Made by a program: the position numbers and the translations under genes. DNA of 17,962 nt from Fimenecus sp045578245 (GTDB lineage: Bacteria > Bacillota > Clostridia > Oscillospirales > Acutalibacteraceae). Every line of letters starts with the position of its first letter. Position 1 is the first letter of the stretch. Positions 1 through 7,124 of the stretch are shown piece by piece. Location: contig JAZNJX010000117.1 of assembly GCA_045578245.1 (NCBI GenBank), positions 1 to 17,962 of the forward strand. The letters run 5' to 3'. Under the pieces are notes generated by a model. It ran no database searches. It saw nothing but the letters and a program-made list of their open reading frames with translations, and was not told where the DNA came from.

Positions 1-1
1 A

Positions 2-232
2 CTTATCTTCTTACCAATGGAAGAAATGAAGAAAAAGTTTCCTATATTAAAAAAACTTCCGTTTCTTTTGCCTATTATGTGGGTAATAAGATGGTTGAAT
101 GCAATTTTCAACAAAAGAAAATCAATTACTGCAGAAAAAAACAAGTTAAACTATTTAGACAACCAGGTTGTTGACGGATATAACAAGGAACTGGAAAAAG
201 TTGGATTAAAATTTAATTTAAAAAAGAACTAA
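2..232 (+). CDS. Nucleotidyltransferase family protein (NTP_transf_5-like), 3' end only
   Basis: The open frame runs in from the left edge (LIFLP precedes the first Met at 17), so this is only the last 76 residues of a longer gene. The tail has the pattern PMEEMKKKFPILKKLPFLLP followed by a WVIRW segment and a basic stretch. I associate this with the C-terminus of uncharacterised NTP_transf_5 nucleotidyltransferases, which are found in surface-polysaccharide gene clusters and have a conserved Tyr/Phe-Pro-x-Leu-Lys-Lys...Pro-x-x-Trp-x-x-Arg ending. The catalytic half lies outside the window, so activity cannot be judged. The gene ends at a TAA directly before a strong bidirectional terminator, so it closes its transcription unit. 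The family call is from memory of the C-terminal pattern and is moderate. That this is a real gene end is well supported. Confidence 0.55.
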   Translation, partial: LIFLPMEEMKKKFPILKKLPFLLPIMWVIRWLNAIFNKRKSITAEKNKLNYLDNQVVDGYNKELEKVGLKFNLKKN

Positions 233-236
233 AAAA

Positions 237-272
237 ACTCGCAAGGTGTAAAAATCTTGCGAGTTCTTTTTT
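237..272. terminator. Bidirectional intrinsic terminator
   Basis: Perfect 9-bp stem ACTCGCAAG (237-245) / CTTGCGAGT (256-264) with a 10-nt loop. It is followed by TCTTTTTT on the + strand and by a seven-T run on the - strand (complement of 231-237). It sits between two convergent genes and overlaps the stop codon of the minus-strand metallophosphoesterase, so it can serve both. Confidence 0.93.
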
Positions 273-960
273 ATATCTTTTCGCCTGTTATGGCATTTAC
301 CACATCTTTAAAAATTGCACGATGCGTTACTGAAATATATTTATCAAGATGTAATGAACCAAAATACCATTTTCTGAAATTACAATTCTGTGAAAGCTCT
401 TCAAAATAGGCATTCAATGCACTGACACGGAATTCTGACGGGTCATTAAGATTTAAGAAGTTCTTAACCTTGAGTGGTGGTTCATGTGTCACAATAATAT
501 CAATATCATATCCTGCAAACTCCAGATTTTCAGCACCCTCAAGTAATTCCTCCTGTGTTGGATGCTCATCCTTTGACCAGGCATTTACATCACGACGGAT
601 GTCAATGTCTGAACTTTCTCCACCACCCATTGTGAATATTTTTCTGCCCTCTATTTCATAAACCTGACCACGCATAAGGTGATAAAGATTACCGTGAATT
701 TTATGAACTTTACCACCATTCCACTGACTGATTTCATAATTTTTCAAAAGGTCAAAGTTTTCATGGGTTCCGTCAATAAAACAGATGTTATATTTTCTTT
801 TTCCTAAGGACATCAAATAATTCTGTTCGGCATTTGAGTTATCCCACAAAAATCCGAAATCACCACAGACAATAAGCGTGTCACCCTCGTTTAAGAATCT
901 TAATTTGAATGGTGACAACCTTTTTTTATCTCCGTGCATATCTCCTGTAATATAAATCAT
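271..960 (-). CDS. Calcineurin-like metallophosphoesterase, small cytoplasmic type
   Basis: A 229-residue protein with the metallophosphoesterase motif order: D7-x-H9 (GDMHGD), GD34FG, GTH66EN, H159 (THEPP) and GSLH204. It has no signal peptide or membrane segment, so it is probably cytoplasmic. Such enzymes use two metal ions to hydrolyse phosphomono- or diesters; the substrate cannot be read from sequence. Two ligand motifs depart from the usual form: the Asn of GNHE is Thr65, and the first His of GHxH is Ser202 (codon TCA, read directly). The ATG at 960 is preceded by AAAAGGAA (972-979) at 11 nt. The gene diverges from the dacF operon and shares a 124-bp upstream region with it. I found no convincing promoter for this side. 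Family very likely, specific role unknown. Confidence 0.9.
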   Translation of the reverse strand: MIYITGDMHGDKKRLSPFKLRFLNEGDTLIVCGDFGFLWDNSNAEQNYLMSLGKRKYNICFIDGTHENFDLLKNYEISQWNGGKVHKIHGNLYHLMRGQVYEIEGRKIFTMGGGESSDIDIRRDVNAWSKDEHPTQEELLEGAENLEFAGYDIDIIVTHEPPLKVKNFLNLNDPSEFRVSALNAYFEELSQNCNFRKWYFGSLHLDKYISVTHRAIFKDVVNAITGEKI

Positions 961-1000
961 CTGAAAGTTCGTTCCTTTTGTAAATTTTTTCTTTTCTGTA

Positions 1001-1029
1001 TTGGATATTACTCTTATTTGTGTTATACT
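1001..1029 (+). promoter_or_regulatory. Sigma-A-type promoter of the dacF-gtrB-gtrA operon
   Basis: -35 TTGGAT (1001-1006), 17-bp spacer, -10 TATACT (1024-1029), with a TGn extended -10 (TGT at 1021-1023). Predicted start is near 1036, about 49 nt before the GTG at 1085. A second TATAAT at 1039-1044 has no good -35. Confidence 0.75.
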
Positions 1030-1084
1030 TTACTTATGTATAATATTATATACTTTTAGCGATATTTTTCAAGTAGGTGATTTC

Positions 1085-2422
1085 GTGAAAAAACTCTTAT
1101 CGGTAATTCTTGTTGCCGTTATTATATTTTCAACCTTTTCCATAGGTGTCAGTGCATCTTTTAACTCTCTTTTAGAGACCGAATCAGATATTGTTCTCTT
1201 AATAAACACAGACACAGAAACTGTAATTCTTGATAAAAATGCAAATAAGAAAACTGCTCCTGCATCTCTTACAAAAATAGTTACTTGTATGCTTGTGCTG
1301 GAAAATTGTCCTGACTTGTCCGTAGTGGTTACTTGTAAACGTGAAAACCTTGAAGGACTTTATAAACAGAATGCTGCTACGGCAGGTATTCTTGCAGGTG
1401 AATCACTTTCTATTAAAGACCTGCTTTATTGTCTTATGTTGCCTTCTGCCGCTGATGCAGCTAATATTCTCGCCGACTATGTTGGTGGTGGAATCGACAA
1501 TTTTGTTGTTATGATGAATGAATTTGTTGCAAAGCTCGGTTGTGAAAACACAAAATTCTACAACGCACACGGTCTTGACACTAACCCAAATGCTTACACA
1601 ACAGCAAACGACCTTTACAAAATTACAAAATACGCTTTACAGAATCCTACTTTTAAGGAAATCACAAGCACTTCAAGATACGATATACCCCCTACCGAGA
1701 AATATCCATACACAAGATATCTTCACAACACGAACAAAATGATGAATCCGGGAATTAAAGACTATTATTGCAAAGAAGTTTCGGGTGTAAAAACCGGTAC
1801 AACCGATGCAGCCGGTCGTTGCGTTATTACAACTGCTTCCCGTGACGGATACAATTATCTGCTTATTGTTATGGGTGCTCCTCAATATGACATTGACAAC
1901 GATGGTGTTGAAGAAAATGTTGCCTTCACAGAAAGCAAAAAGATATATAATTGGGCATTTAAAAACATTGAACTTACAAAGGTAACCAATAAAACCGATG
2001 TTATAACTGTTGTTGATGTTAAATATAACAGTAAGGTTGACCACGTAAGACTTGTTCCTGCTGAAGAAATCTCAGCACTTGTGCCATTGGGTACACAAAC
2101 AGGCAGTCTTGTTACCCGACCTATTGAAAGCAAAACACCAAAAAGCATTTCTGCTCCTGTAAAAAAGGGAGAAGTAATCGGTCAGGCCGAAGTTCTTTAT
2201 GGAAACGAGGTAGTTGCAACGGTTGACCTTGTTGCAGCAGAAGATATTGACCTTAATATTTTTCTGCTCATTATAGGTGGTATTAAGACCATACTTTCAT
2301 CCACTATTTTTAAAGTGTTATTTGTTATTCTTGCTGTTTTATTAGTGATTTACATTCTGCTTTTAATCCGCAGAAATAAATTAAGAGCAAAACGAAAGAA
2401 AATAAGAATGATAAAGGGTTGA
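1085..2422 (+). CDS. dacF: Serine-type D-alanyl-D-alanine carboxypeptidase (DacF-like, peptidase S11)
   Basis: Removes the terminal D-Ala from peptidoglycan stem peptides outside the membrane. I take the GTG at 1085, not the TTG at 1001: the longer frame begins inside the -35 box, and AGGTGA (1075-1080) lies just before the GTG. The result is 445 residues starting MKKLL with a typical signal peptide (about residues 3-24). The catalytic tetrad motif S61-L-T-K64 and the K236-T-G238 motif are present. The SxN motif reads S121-A-A123, so the Asn is replaced. Residues about 295-385 fit the beta-rich PBP5 C-terminal domain. The protein ends in a strong hydrophobic helix (about 392-428) and a very basic tail (RRNKLRAKRKK), so it is anchored by a transmembrane segment rather than an amphipathic helix. 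It is first gene of an operon, 7 bp before the glycosyltransferase. Family certain; the dacF name is by type. Confidence 0.93.
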   Translation: MKKLLSVILVAVIIFSTFSIGVSASFNSLLETESDIVLLINTDTETVILDKNANKKTAPASLTKIVTCMLVLENCPDLSVVVTCKRENLEGLYKQNAATAGILAGESLSIKDLLYCLMLPSAADAANILADYVGGGIDNFVVMMNEFVAKLGCENTKFYNAHGLDTNPNAYTTANDLYKITKYALQNPTFKEITSTSRYDIPPTEKYPYTRYLHNTNKMMNPGIKDYYCKEVSGVKTGTTDAAGRCVITTASRDGYNYLLIVMGAPQYDIDNDGVEENVAFTESKKIYNWAFKNIELTKVTNKTDVITVVDVKYNSKVDHVRLVPAEEISALVPLGTQTGSLVTRPIESKTPKSISAPVKKGEVIGQAEVLYGNEVVATVDLVAAEDIDLNIFLLIIGGIKTILSSTIFKVLFVILAVLLVIYILLLIRRNKLRAKRKKIRMIKG

Positions 2423-2429
2423 TTTTGTT

Positions 2430-3410
2430 ATGAAACTTTCTTTGATAGTTCCTTGCTATAATGAGCAGGATAATGTTTTTCCTTTCTTCAAGGAAACAGT
2501 AACAGCTTTTCAGCAATTGCCAAAAGCAATTAAGTCTTTTGAATTTATATTTGTAAATGACGGGAGCTCCGACGCAACAAGTGAAAAACTCAAAGAACTC
2601 CACAAATCATATTCATCCGTTGTTTCTGTAATTGAATTGTCAAGAAACTTTGGCAAAGAAGCAGCTATGTATGCTGGAATTCAACATGCCAATGGTGATT
2701 TTGTTACAATTATTGATGCGGATTTGCAGCAACGTCCTGAAATTGTTGTTGAAATGGTTAATCATCTTCTCCAAAATGAAGATTGTGACATGGTTGCTGC
2801 TTATCAGGACAAAAGACGTGAAAGTTTGTTTATGTCATTCATGAAAAAGTGTTTCTACAAATGCATTAACAGGGCAAGTGATATTGAATTCTTCCAAGGA
2901 GCAAGTGATTTCAGAACTTTTAGAAGATGTGTTTGTGACGCGATTCTCAATTTGCCTGAATATTATCGTTTCTCAAAAGGTATCTTTGCTTGGATTGGTT
3001 TTAACACTTACTATCTTCCATATATGGCAGAAGAAAGACATTCAGGCGAATCAAAATGGTCTTTCTTTAAATTCCTTAAATATGCCATTGACGGCATTAT
3101 TGCATTTACCACTCTACCACTAAAAATTGCAACAGGTGTTGGATTTTTAACTTTCCTCGCATCAATCCTTTATATGTTTGTTGTTATTATTCAGAAGCTT
3201 TTCTTCGGCGTAGATGTACCGGGATATGCAACTATTGTTGTGCTTATACTTTTCCTTGGTGGATTACAGCTCCTGCTGTTAGGTGTTGCAGGGGAATACC
3301 TTGCACGTACTTATATTCAAGGTAAAAACCGTCCAATTTACATTGAAAAAAATGTGTTGAAAGCAAAGGAAAAGAAAACTTATGATGAAGAAAATTACGA
3401 GTCTTTATAA
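2430..3410 (+). CDS. GtrB-like family 2 glycosyltransferase (polyprenyl-phosphate glycosyl donor synthase)
   Basis: Members of this family move a sugar from a nucleotide sugar to undecaprenyl phosphate on the inner membrane face (GtrB, CsbB, Dpm1-like). The 326-residue protein has the GT-A fold signatures: VPCYNE at 7-12, VNDGSSD at 42-48, SRNFGKEAA at 71-79, the metal-binding D96-A-D98-LQ motif and an R-H-S-G-E-S-K-W stretch (203-210). Two membrane helices follow (about 231-256 and 265-290) with a charged cytoplasmic tail. The ribosome site AAAGGG overlaps the stop of the preceding gene. The next gene, a GtrA flippase, overlaps its 3' end by 29 bp, which is a strong sign of coupled function. 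Which sugar is used cannot be read. An acceptor-side GT-C enzyme, such as YfhO in the CsbB-GtcA-YfhO systems, is not in the window. Confidence 0.93.
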   Translation: MKLSLIVPCYNEQDNVFPFFKETVTAFQQLPKAIKSFEFIFVNDGSSDATSEKLKELHKSYSSVVSVIELSRNFGKEAAMYAGIQHANGDFVTIIDADLQQRPEIVVEMVNHLLQNEDCDMVAAYQDKRRESLFMSFMKKCFYKCINRASDIEFFQGASDFRTFRRCVCDAILNLPEYYRFSKGIFAWIGFNTYYLPYMAEERHSGESKWSFFKFLKYAIDGIIAFTTLPLKIATGVGFLTFLASILYMFVVIIQKLFFGVDVPGYATIVVLILFLGGLQLLLLGVAGEYLARTYIQGKNRPIYIEKNVLKAKEKKTYDEENYESL

Positions 3411-3807
3411 AAAATATAAAGATATTATACATTACCTGATTGCGGGTGGTCTTACCACTCTTGTAAGTATGATTGTTTTCTACGGCAGTACGCTCACCTT
3501 TCTTGACGGTAATGATGCTATAGAGTTGCAGATTGCAAATGTGCTTTCATGGGTTATTGCAGTTACATTTTCATATTTTGCAAACAGAATCTTTGTTTTC
3601 GAAAGCAAAAATCCTAAGATTTTTAAAGAGATGCTGTCATTTTTTTCAGCAAGAGTGTTGACACTTCTTCTGGATATGGGAACAATGTTTGTCCTTGCAA
3701 CTTTATTGCATATAAATTATAATTTTTCAAAAATCGTTGCTATGGTGTTAGTCACAGTGGGGAATTATGTGATAAGCAAGGTTTTTGTTTTTAAAAAAGG
3801 AAAATAA
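3382..3807 (+). CDS. GtrA family membrane protein (candidate polyprenyl-phosphate-sugar flippase)
   Basis: A 141-residue protein with four membrane helices (about 15-38, 49-67, 87-109, 115-134) and the two family hallmarks: SYFANRIFVF after helix 2 and the related NYVISKVFVF with a basic end after helix 4. GtrA/GtcA proteins are thought to flip the lipid-linked sugar made by GtrB so that it can decorate wall polymers or glycans outside. Two start codons lie together (ATG 3382 and 3385). AAAGGA at 3365-3370 is 11 nt from the first, which I prefer. The start lies inside the glycosyltransferase gene (29-bp overlap). The serine hydrolase follows after 15 bp. Confidence 0.92.
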   Translation: MMKKITSLYKKYKDIIHYLIAGGLTTLVSMIVFYGSTLTFLDGNDAIELQIANVLSWVIAVTFSYFANRIFVFESKNPKIFKEMLSFFSARVLTLLLDMGTMFVLATLLHINYNFSKIVAMVLVTVGNYVISKVFVFKKGK

Positions 3808-3822
3808 AATGGGGGATTTTTT

Positions 3823-5409
3823 ATGAATAACGCTATTCTAAGAGCAGAAAACCCAAAGGCTGTTGGTGTTTCTGCAAAAGTTGTCAACGAATTCTTGTCC
3901 GATGCAAAACAGGTTGGATATGAATTTCATAGCCTTATGGTTATCCGTCACGGTAAGGTTGCCGTTGAATGGTATAACGAGCCATATAACAAGGAAACTC
4001 CACAGTCAGTTTATTCTGTCAGCAAGTCTTTCACCTCAACAGCAATAGGCTTTGCAATCAGCGAAGGACTTATTTCTCTTGACACAAAGCTTGTGGATAT
4101 CTTTCCTGACTATCCACCTAAAAAAGCAGATGCTCGTTTTGACAAACTGACCGTAAGAAATCTTTTAAGAATGTCGTCAGGCAAACAACCAAGCTTCCTT
4201 TCCGATAAAAGTAAGATTGACTGGATTGAAGATTACATGAATTCTCCATGGGTTTTTGAACCAGGCGAGAAATTCTTATACATCAACGAAAATATCTTTA
4301 TGCTCTCTGCAATCATTAACCGTGTTACAGGAATGAGTATGAGAGAATACCTCAGACCTCGTCTTTTCGAACCACTTGGAATTGATTTCCCATTCTGGGA
4401 AACTGACCGAAATGGTATTGAAGCAGGTGGTTGGGGACTTTATCTCAAAACAGAGGATATTGCAAAGCTCATACTCTGCTATCAGCAGAAAGGTATGTAT
4501 AATGGTGTTCAGGTTATTCCTGAAGAGTGGACCGTTGAGGCAACCAAAAAGCAAATCGGTAATGAATATAACAGACCAGGCACAGATGCATCTTTTGGCT
4601 ATGGCTATTGCTTCTGGAAAAACAGCATTGATGAGGATTCTTTCCGTGCTGACGGAATGTTTTCACAATTTGGTATCGGAATACCACAGTACGACGCAAC
4701 TGTTGTGTTGACTTCTGCTGTTACTGACGAAACAGGTTGTCTTGAATATCTTTTCAAGTACTTCCCAAGGGCATTCGAAGAAACTGACGAAGAAATTAAT
4801 TCTGTAGAAAACACAAGCGTTGAACCACTTTTCGAAAGTGACCGTAGCAAGACAGAAGAAATTATCCGTAACAGATACATCAAATTCCGCAAGAAAATAC
4901 TCCTTAACCTTACAGGTTTCCAGGTTAGTGTTCTCCCAATGGCTGTTACATATATGCTTACTGACAAACCCGGAAATATTGATATGGTAAAGTTTGATTT
5001 CGGTGACAAGGAATGTACAATGGAATGGACAGAAGGCACAGAAACAAACACAATTGTCTTAGGCCTTGACGGTAGATATCGTTATTCAAAAATCACTCTT
5101 GGTAAAATTGATTTTACAGTTTGTGCAAATGCAATATGGCTTGATGACGAAAGCTTTCTTGTTACTATCCGTCCTATTCAGACAGTTGCAAAACGTTCAC
5201 TTATTTTTGAATTCCGTCCAAAGGATAAAGTCGTTATGATTCCGTCAAGCTCCCCATCAGGTGGAGAAATCTTGAATAACCTCATAGGCTTCTTTGAGCA
5301 GATGATACCAAATAAAATCGTTCTCAACATTTTCTTAAAAGCTATGTCTTTCGGTCCAAAAATCCTTGAACCAAAGCACTACGGAAAATTTATTGATAAA
5401 CATAAATAA
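3823..5409 (+). CDS. Beta-lactamase-fold serine hydrolase (PF00144 type), cytoplasmic, with extra C-terminal domain
   Basis: A 528-residue protein. Residues about 15-310 are a class C beta-lactamase/PBP-like esterase domain: S65-V-S-K68 in the SVSKSFTS context supplies the nucleophile and base, Y153-I-N155 matches the YxN motif, and the region around ADGMFSQF (276-283) takes the place of the third (KTG/HxG) motif. Residues about 320-528 are a separate, largely beta-rich region that I cannot assign. There is no signal peptide or membrane helix, so unlike secreted penicillin-recognising enzymes it appears cytoplasmic. It could be an esterase or amidase; true beta-lactamase activity is unlikely. 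The start has a strong site GGGGGA (3811-3816) 6 nt upstream. It is last gene of the envelope operon and is closed by a terminator. Family sure, substrate unknown. Confidence 0.88.
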   Translation: MNNAILRAENPKAVGVSAKVVNEFLSDAKQVGYEFHSLMVIRHGKVAVEWYNEPYNKETPQSVYSVSKSFTSTAIGFAISEGLISLDTKLVDIFPDYPPKKADARFDKLTVRNLLRMSSGKQPSFLSDKSKIDWIEDYMNSPWVFEPGEKFLYINENIFMLSAIINRVTGMSMREYLRPRLFEPLGIDFPFWETDRNGIEAGGWGLYLKTEDIAKLILCYQQKGMYNGVQVIPEEWTVEATKKQIGNEYNRPGTDASFGYGYCFWKNSIDEDSFRADGMFSQFGIGIPQYDATVVLTSAVTDETGCLEYLFKYFPRAFEETDEEINSVENTSVEPLFESDRSKTEEIIRNRYIKFRKKILLNLTGFQVSVLPMAVTYMLTDKPGNIDMVKFDFGDKECTMEWTEGTETNTIVLGLDGRYRYSKITLGKIDFTVCANAIWLDDESFLVTIRPIQTVAKRSLIFEFRPKDKVVMIPSSSPSGGEILNNLIGFFEQMIPNKIVLNIFLKAMSFGPKILEPKHYGKFIDKHK

Positions 5410-5416
5410 AATAATT

Positions 5417-5447
5417 AAGCCCTTCATTACGAAGGGCTTTTAGTTTT
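5417..5447. terminator. Intrinsic terminator between convergent genes
   Basis: Perfect 9-bp stem AAGCCCTTC (5417-5425) / GAAGGGCTT (5431-5439) with a 5-nt loop, followed by TTAGTTTT on the + strand. On the - strand the tail is AATTATTTTATTT, so it may work weakly in that direction too. It ends the dacF operon, and its tail overlaps the stop codon of the XRE-lipase gene. Confidence 0.9.
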
Positions 5448-7020
5448 ATAAACTATCAATTATGGCAATATGGTCCATATAGAACTTTCGTGTTGCTTCC
5501 ACATTACCATTCATACCGATAACCGTTCCGTGGTCACCTGTAAGAGTTGGGAAAACATACCATTGACCTGATTTGATTTTGGTTTCTCCTGCAACATAAT
5601 CCACATAAACATCACCCGTAGGATGCTGAGCAGAAACAACATTCACAAGTCCGTCGTTTGGTTTCCATGTGTCGTCAATAACCATCTGTGCATCAGCACG
5701 ATTATTACTATATGCTCCTATCAAACCTGCAGGCACCATGAGAACTCCCATTGTATCCTTTGTCGGTACCTGATTTCCAAAAACCGGTGCTTCTTTTGTT
5801 GTGCAGTAAGAGTATGAGAAATAGTAAACAGAATCAACCATTTTTATATTACTATTGAGCTCTTTTGCTCCGTGAGGTGATAAATCGTAAAAAGCATTAT
5901 CCTTGCCTTTTCCAAAAGTACCATTAATCAACACACTTGTACTATGGTTATCTGAGCTTATTCCAAAATGCTCCAACTGGAAATCCAATAAATCTACATT
6001 TGAAATGCTTCCAACACCGTTAGTTGTGTAAAGCAGATTCAAAGCCAATTCAACAAGTGGACCATAATCAAGACAGTAGAAAAGTGTTGAACCATTATGA
6101 GGCGAAGCAAGAGTTGTAACGCTGTTTACATATTTTCCTTTTCCTCCCTCAAAAAGAGGTGAACAATCGTCAGGACTTGCCTGCTTTTCTGCTTCGTTTC
6201 CATATTCAAGCAAACTTGTGAGAAGTCTCGCTGTATTTCCACCAAAGGAATGACCGATGAGATTGATTTTTGCTTTTTTATCCCATCTTTCCAGTAATGG
6301 CTCTGTATATGTTCTTCCATATCTTGCGTGACCATGTTCTTTACTATGCGCCTCACCGTAGTCAACCCTTGTGCCTGTCAGCTGAGCATAAACTTCGCAA
6401 GCTCTGTCCCAAGCACTTGAAAATGGTCCTACAGTTACTTCAACAACTTTTATATCCTGAGTACGGAGATATGCAGAGATACTACCTGAAGATGAACCCC
6501 AATAAGGTGCAACATCGTTCATAGCTGCGTTTTCACCCCAGCCACCCATTCCGTGAACAAGTACATAGGTGTATTCGACATCCTCAAAGACATCTGCCAC
6601 GGTAGAATTGTCTTTACCCAAAAAAGCAAATGCTCCGATACCGATAATCAAACAAATTGCCACTACAATAGAAACAATTGTTTTCCAATTAAGCTTTTTC
6701 TTTTCTTTCTCATCATCTTCAACAAAAGGTTGTGCAGTTATAGGTGCAGTTGCAGGCTTGGCTCCCTCAACAATCTTGTTTTTATTATATACTACTCCAC
6801 CCGATACGAGGTCGGGATTATTACTTTCTCCGGTAAGAAGAAAATCGGCAGTAACTCCAAAAATTCTGCTCATAGCAACAGCCTTATCTGTATCGGGAAT
6901 AGATACTCCTGTTTCCCACTTTGAAACAGATTGACGAGAAACTCCAAGTTTCTCCGCCAACTCTTCCTGAGAGAGCTCTTTGCTTTTTCTCAATTCAGTT
7001 ATTCTTTCACCAATAGTCAT
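5446..7020 (-). CDS. XRE-type HTH, single membrane helix and family I.5-like lipase in one protein
   Basis: A 524-residue protein in three parts. Residues about 4-62 form a Cro/C1-type DNA-binding domain (LSQEELAEKLGVSRQSVSKW, the classic HTH) with a linker ending in EDDEKEKKK. Residues about 112-134 are one membrane helix. Residues about 148-524 are a complete lipase closely resembling Geobacillus/Bacillus family I.5 and staphylococcal lipases: LVHGMGGWG (oxyanion loop), nucleophile S258 in GHSFGG, TLASPHNGS, D456 in PNDGLVN and H497 in GDHGTVIG. The zinc-site residues of that family also align: D205 (WDRACE), H225 and H231 (AHSKEHGHARYGRTY) and D379 (YDLS). The charge pattern places the HTH inside and the lipase outside. 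GAGGTG, 6 nt before the ATG, is the ribosome site. It could be a membrane-tethered sensor/regulator or a lipase whose HTH acts as autoregulator. Domains very sure, combined role unknown. Confidence 0.93.
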   Translation of the reverse strand: MTIGERITELRKSKELSQEELAEKLGVSRQSVSKWETGVSIPDTDKAVAMSRIFGVTADFLLTGESNNPDLVSGGVVYNKNKIVEGAKPATAPITAQPFVEDDEKEKKKLNWKTIVSIVVAICLIIGIGAFAFLGKDNSTVADVFEDVEYTYVLVHGMGGWGENAAMNDVAPYWGSSSGSISAYLRTQDIKVVEVTVGPFSSAWDRACEVYAQLTGTRVDYGEAHSKEHGHARYGRTYTEPLLERWDKKAKINLIGHSFGGNTARLLTSLLEYGNEAEKQASPDDCSPLFEGGKGKYVNSVTTLASPHNGSTLFYCLDYGPLVELALNLLYTTNGVGSISNVDLLDFQLEHFGISSDNHSTSVLINGTFGKGKDNAFYDLSPHGAKELNSNIKMVDSVYYFSYSYCTTKEAPVFGNQVPTKDTMGVLMVPAGLIGAYSNNRADAQMVIDDTWKPNDGLVNVVSAQHPTGDVYVDYVAGETKIKSGQWYVFPTLTGDHGTVIGMNGNVEATRKFYMDHIAIIDSL

Positions 7021-7021
7021 T

Positions 7022-7048
7022 GTTTACACCTCACAATCAAGTGTTAAC
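7022..7048 (-). promoter_or_regulatory. Candidate operator: imperfect inverted repeat over the XRE-lipase start region
   Basis: GTTTACAC (7022-7029), 11 bp, GTGTTAAC (7041-7048): 7 of 8 positions are symmetric. In gene orientation it runs from about the predicted transcription start to the ribosome site, a position suited to autorepression by the HTH domain. A third related half-site, ATGTAAAC, lies at 7111-7118. Binding is inferred, not shown. Confidence 0.4.
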
Positions 7049-7051
7049 TAC

Positions 7052-7080
7052 ATTTTAGCCCGATAATAAGGCTTTTTCCA
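7052..7080 (-). promoter_or_regulatory. Possible promoter of the XRE-lipase gene
   Basis: -35 TGGAAA (7075-7080), 17-bp spacer, -10 TAAAAT (7052-7057), about 32 bp before the ATG. The -35 is weak (4 of 6), so this is tentative. The predicted start falls next to the inverted repeat. Confidence 0.4.
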
Positions 7081-7110
7081 GCAAGTTCAGTTTGAATTTG
7101 CTGTTTTTTT
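7079..7110 (+). terminator. Terminator-like hairpin pointing against the flanking genes
   Basis: CAGCAAGTTC (7079-7088), loop AGTTT, GAATTTGCTG (7094-7103), then seven Ts (7104-7110). The stem is 10 bp with one G-U pair, formed properly only in + strand RNA. On the - strand there is an A-C mismatch and no U-tail. Both flanking genes are on the - strand, so it would stop antisense transcripts. Confidence 0.7.
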
Positions 7111-7124
7111 ATGTAAACTTTTCT

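Noticed and set aside
1001..1084. Longer N-terminus for the D,D-carboxypeptidase from the TTG at 1001
   Set aside because: That codon is the -35 box of the promoter, and the extra residues would sit before an otherwise standard signal peptide.
4605..5051. 148-codon minus-strand ORF within the serine hydrolase gene
   Set aside because: Ser/Leu/Val-rich shadow translation with no recognisable motif or ribosome site; the + strand frame is a clear enzyme.
6553..6934. Long + strand ORFs antisense to the XRE-lipase gene
   Set aside because: They have no ribosome sites and low-complexity composition, and lie wholly inside a gene with clear domain matches on the other strand.
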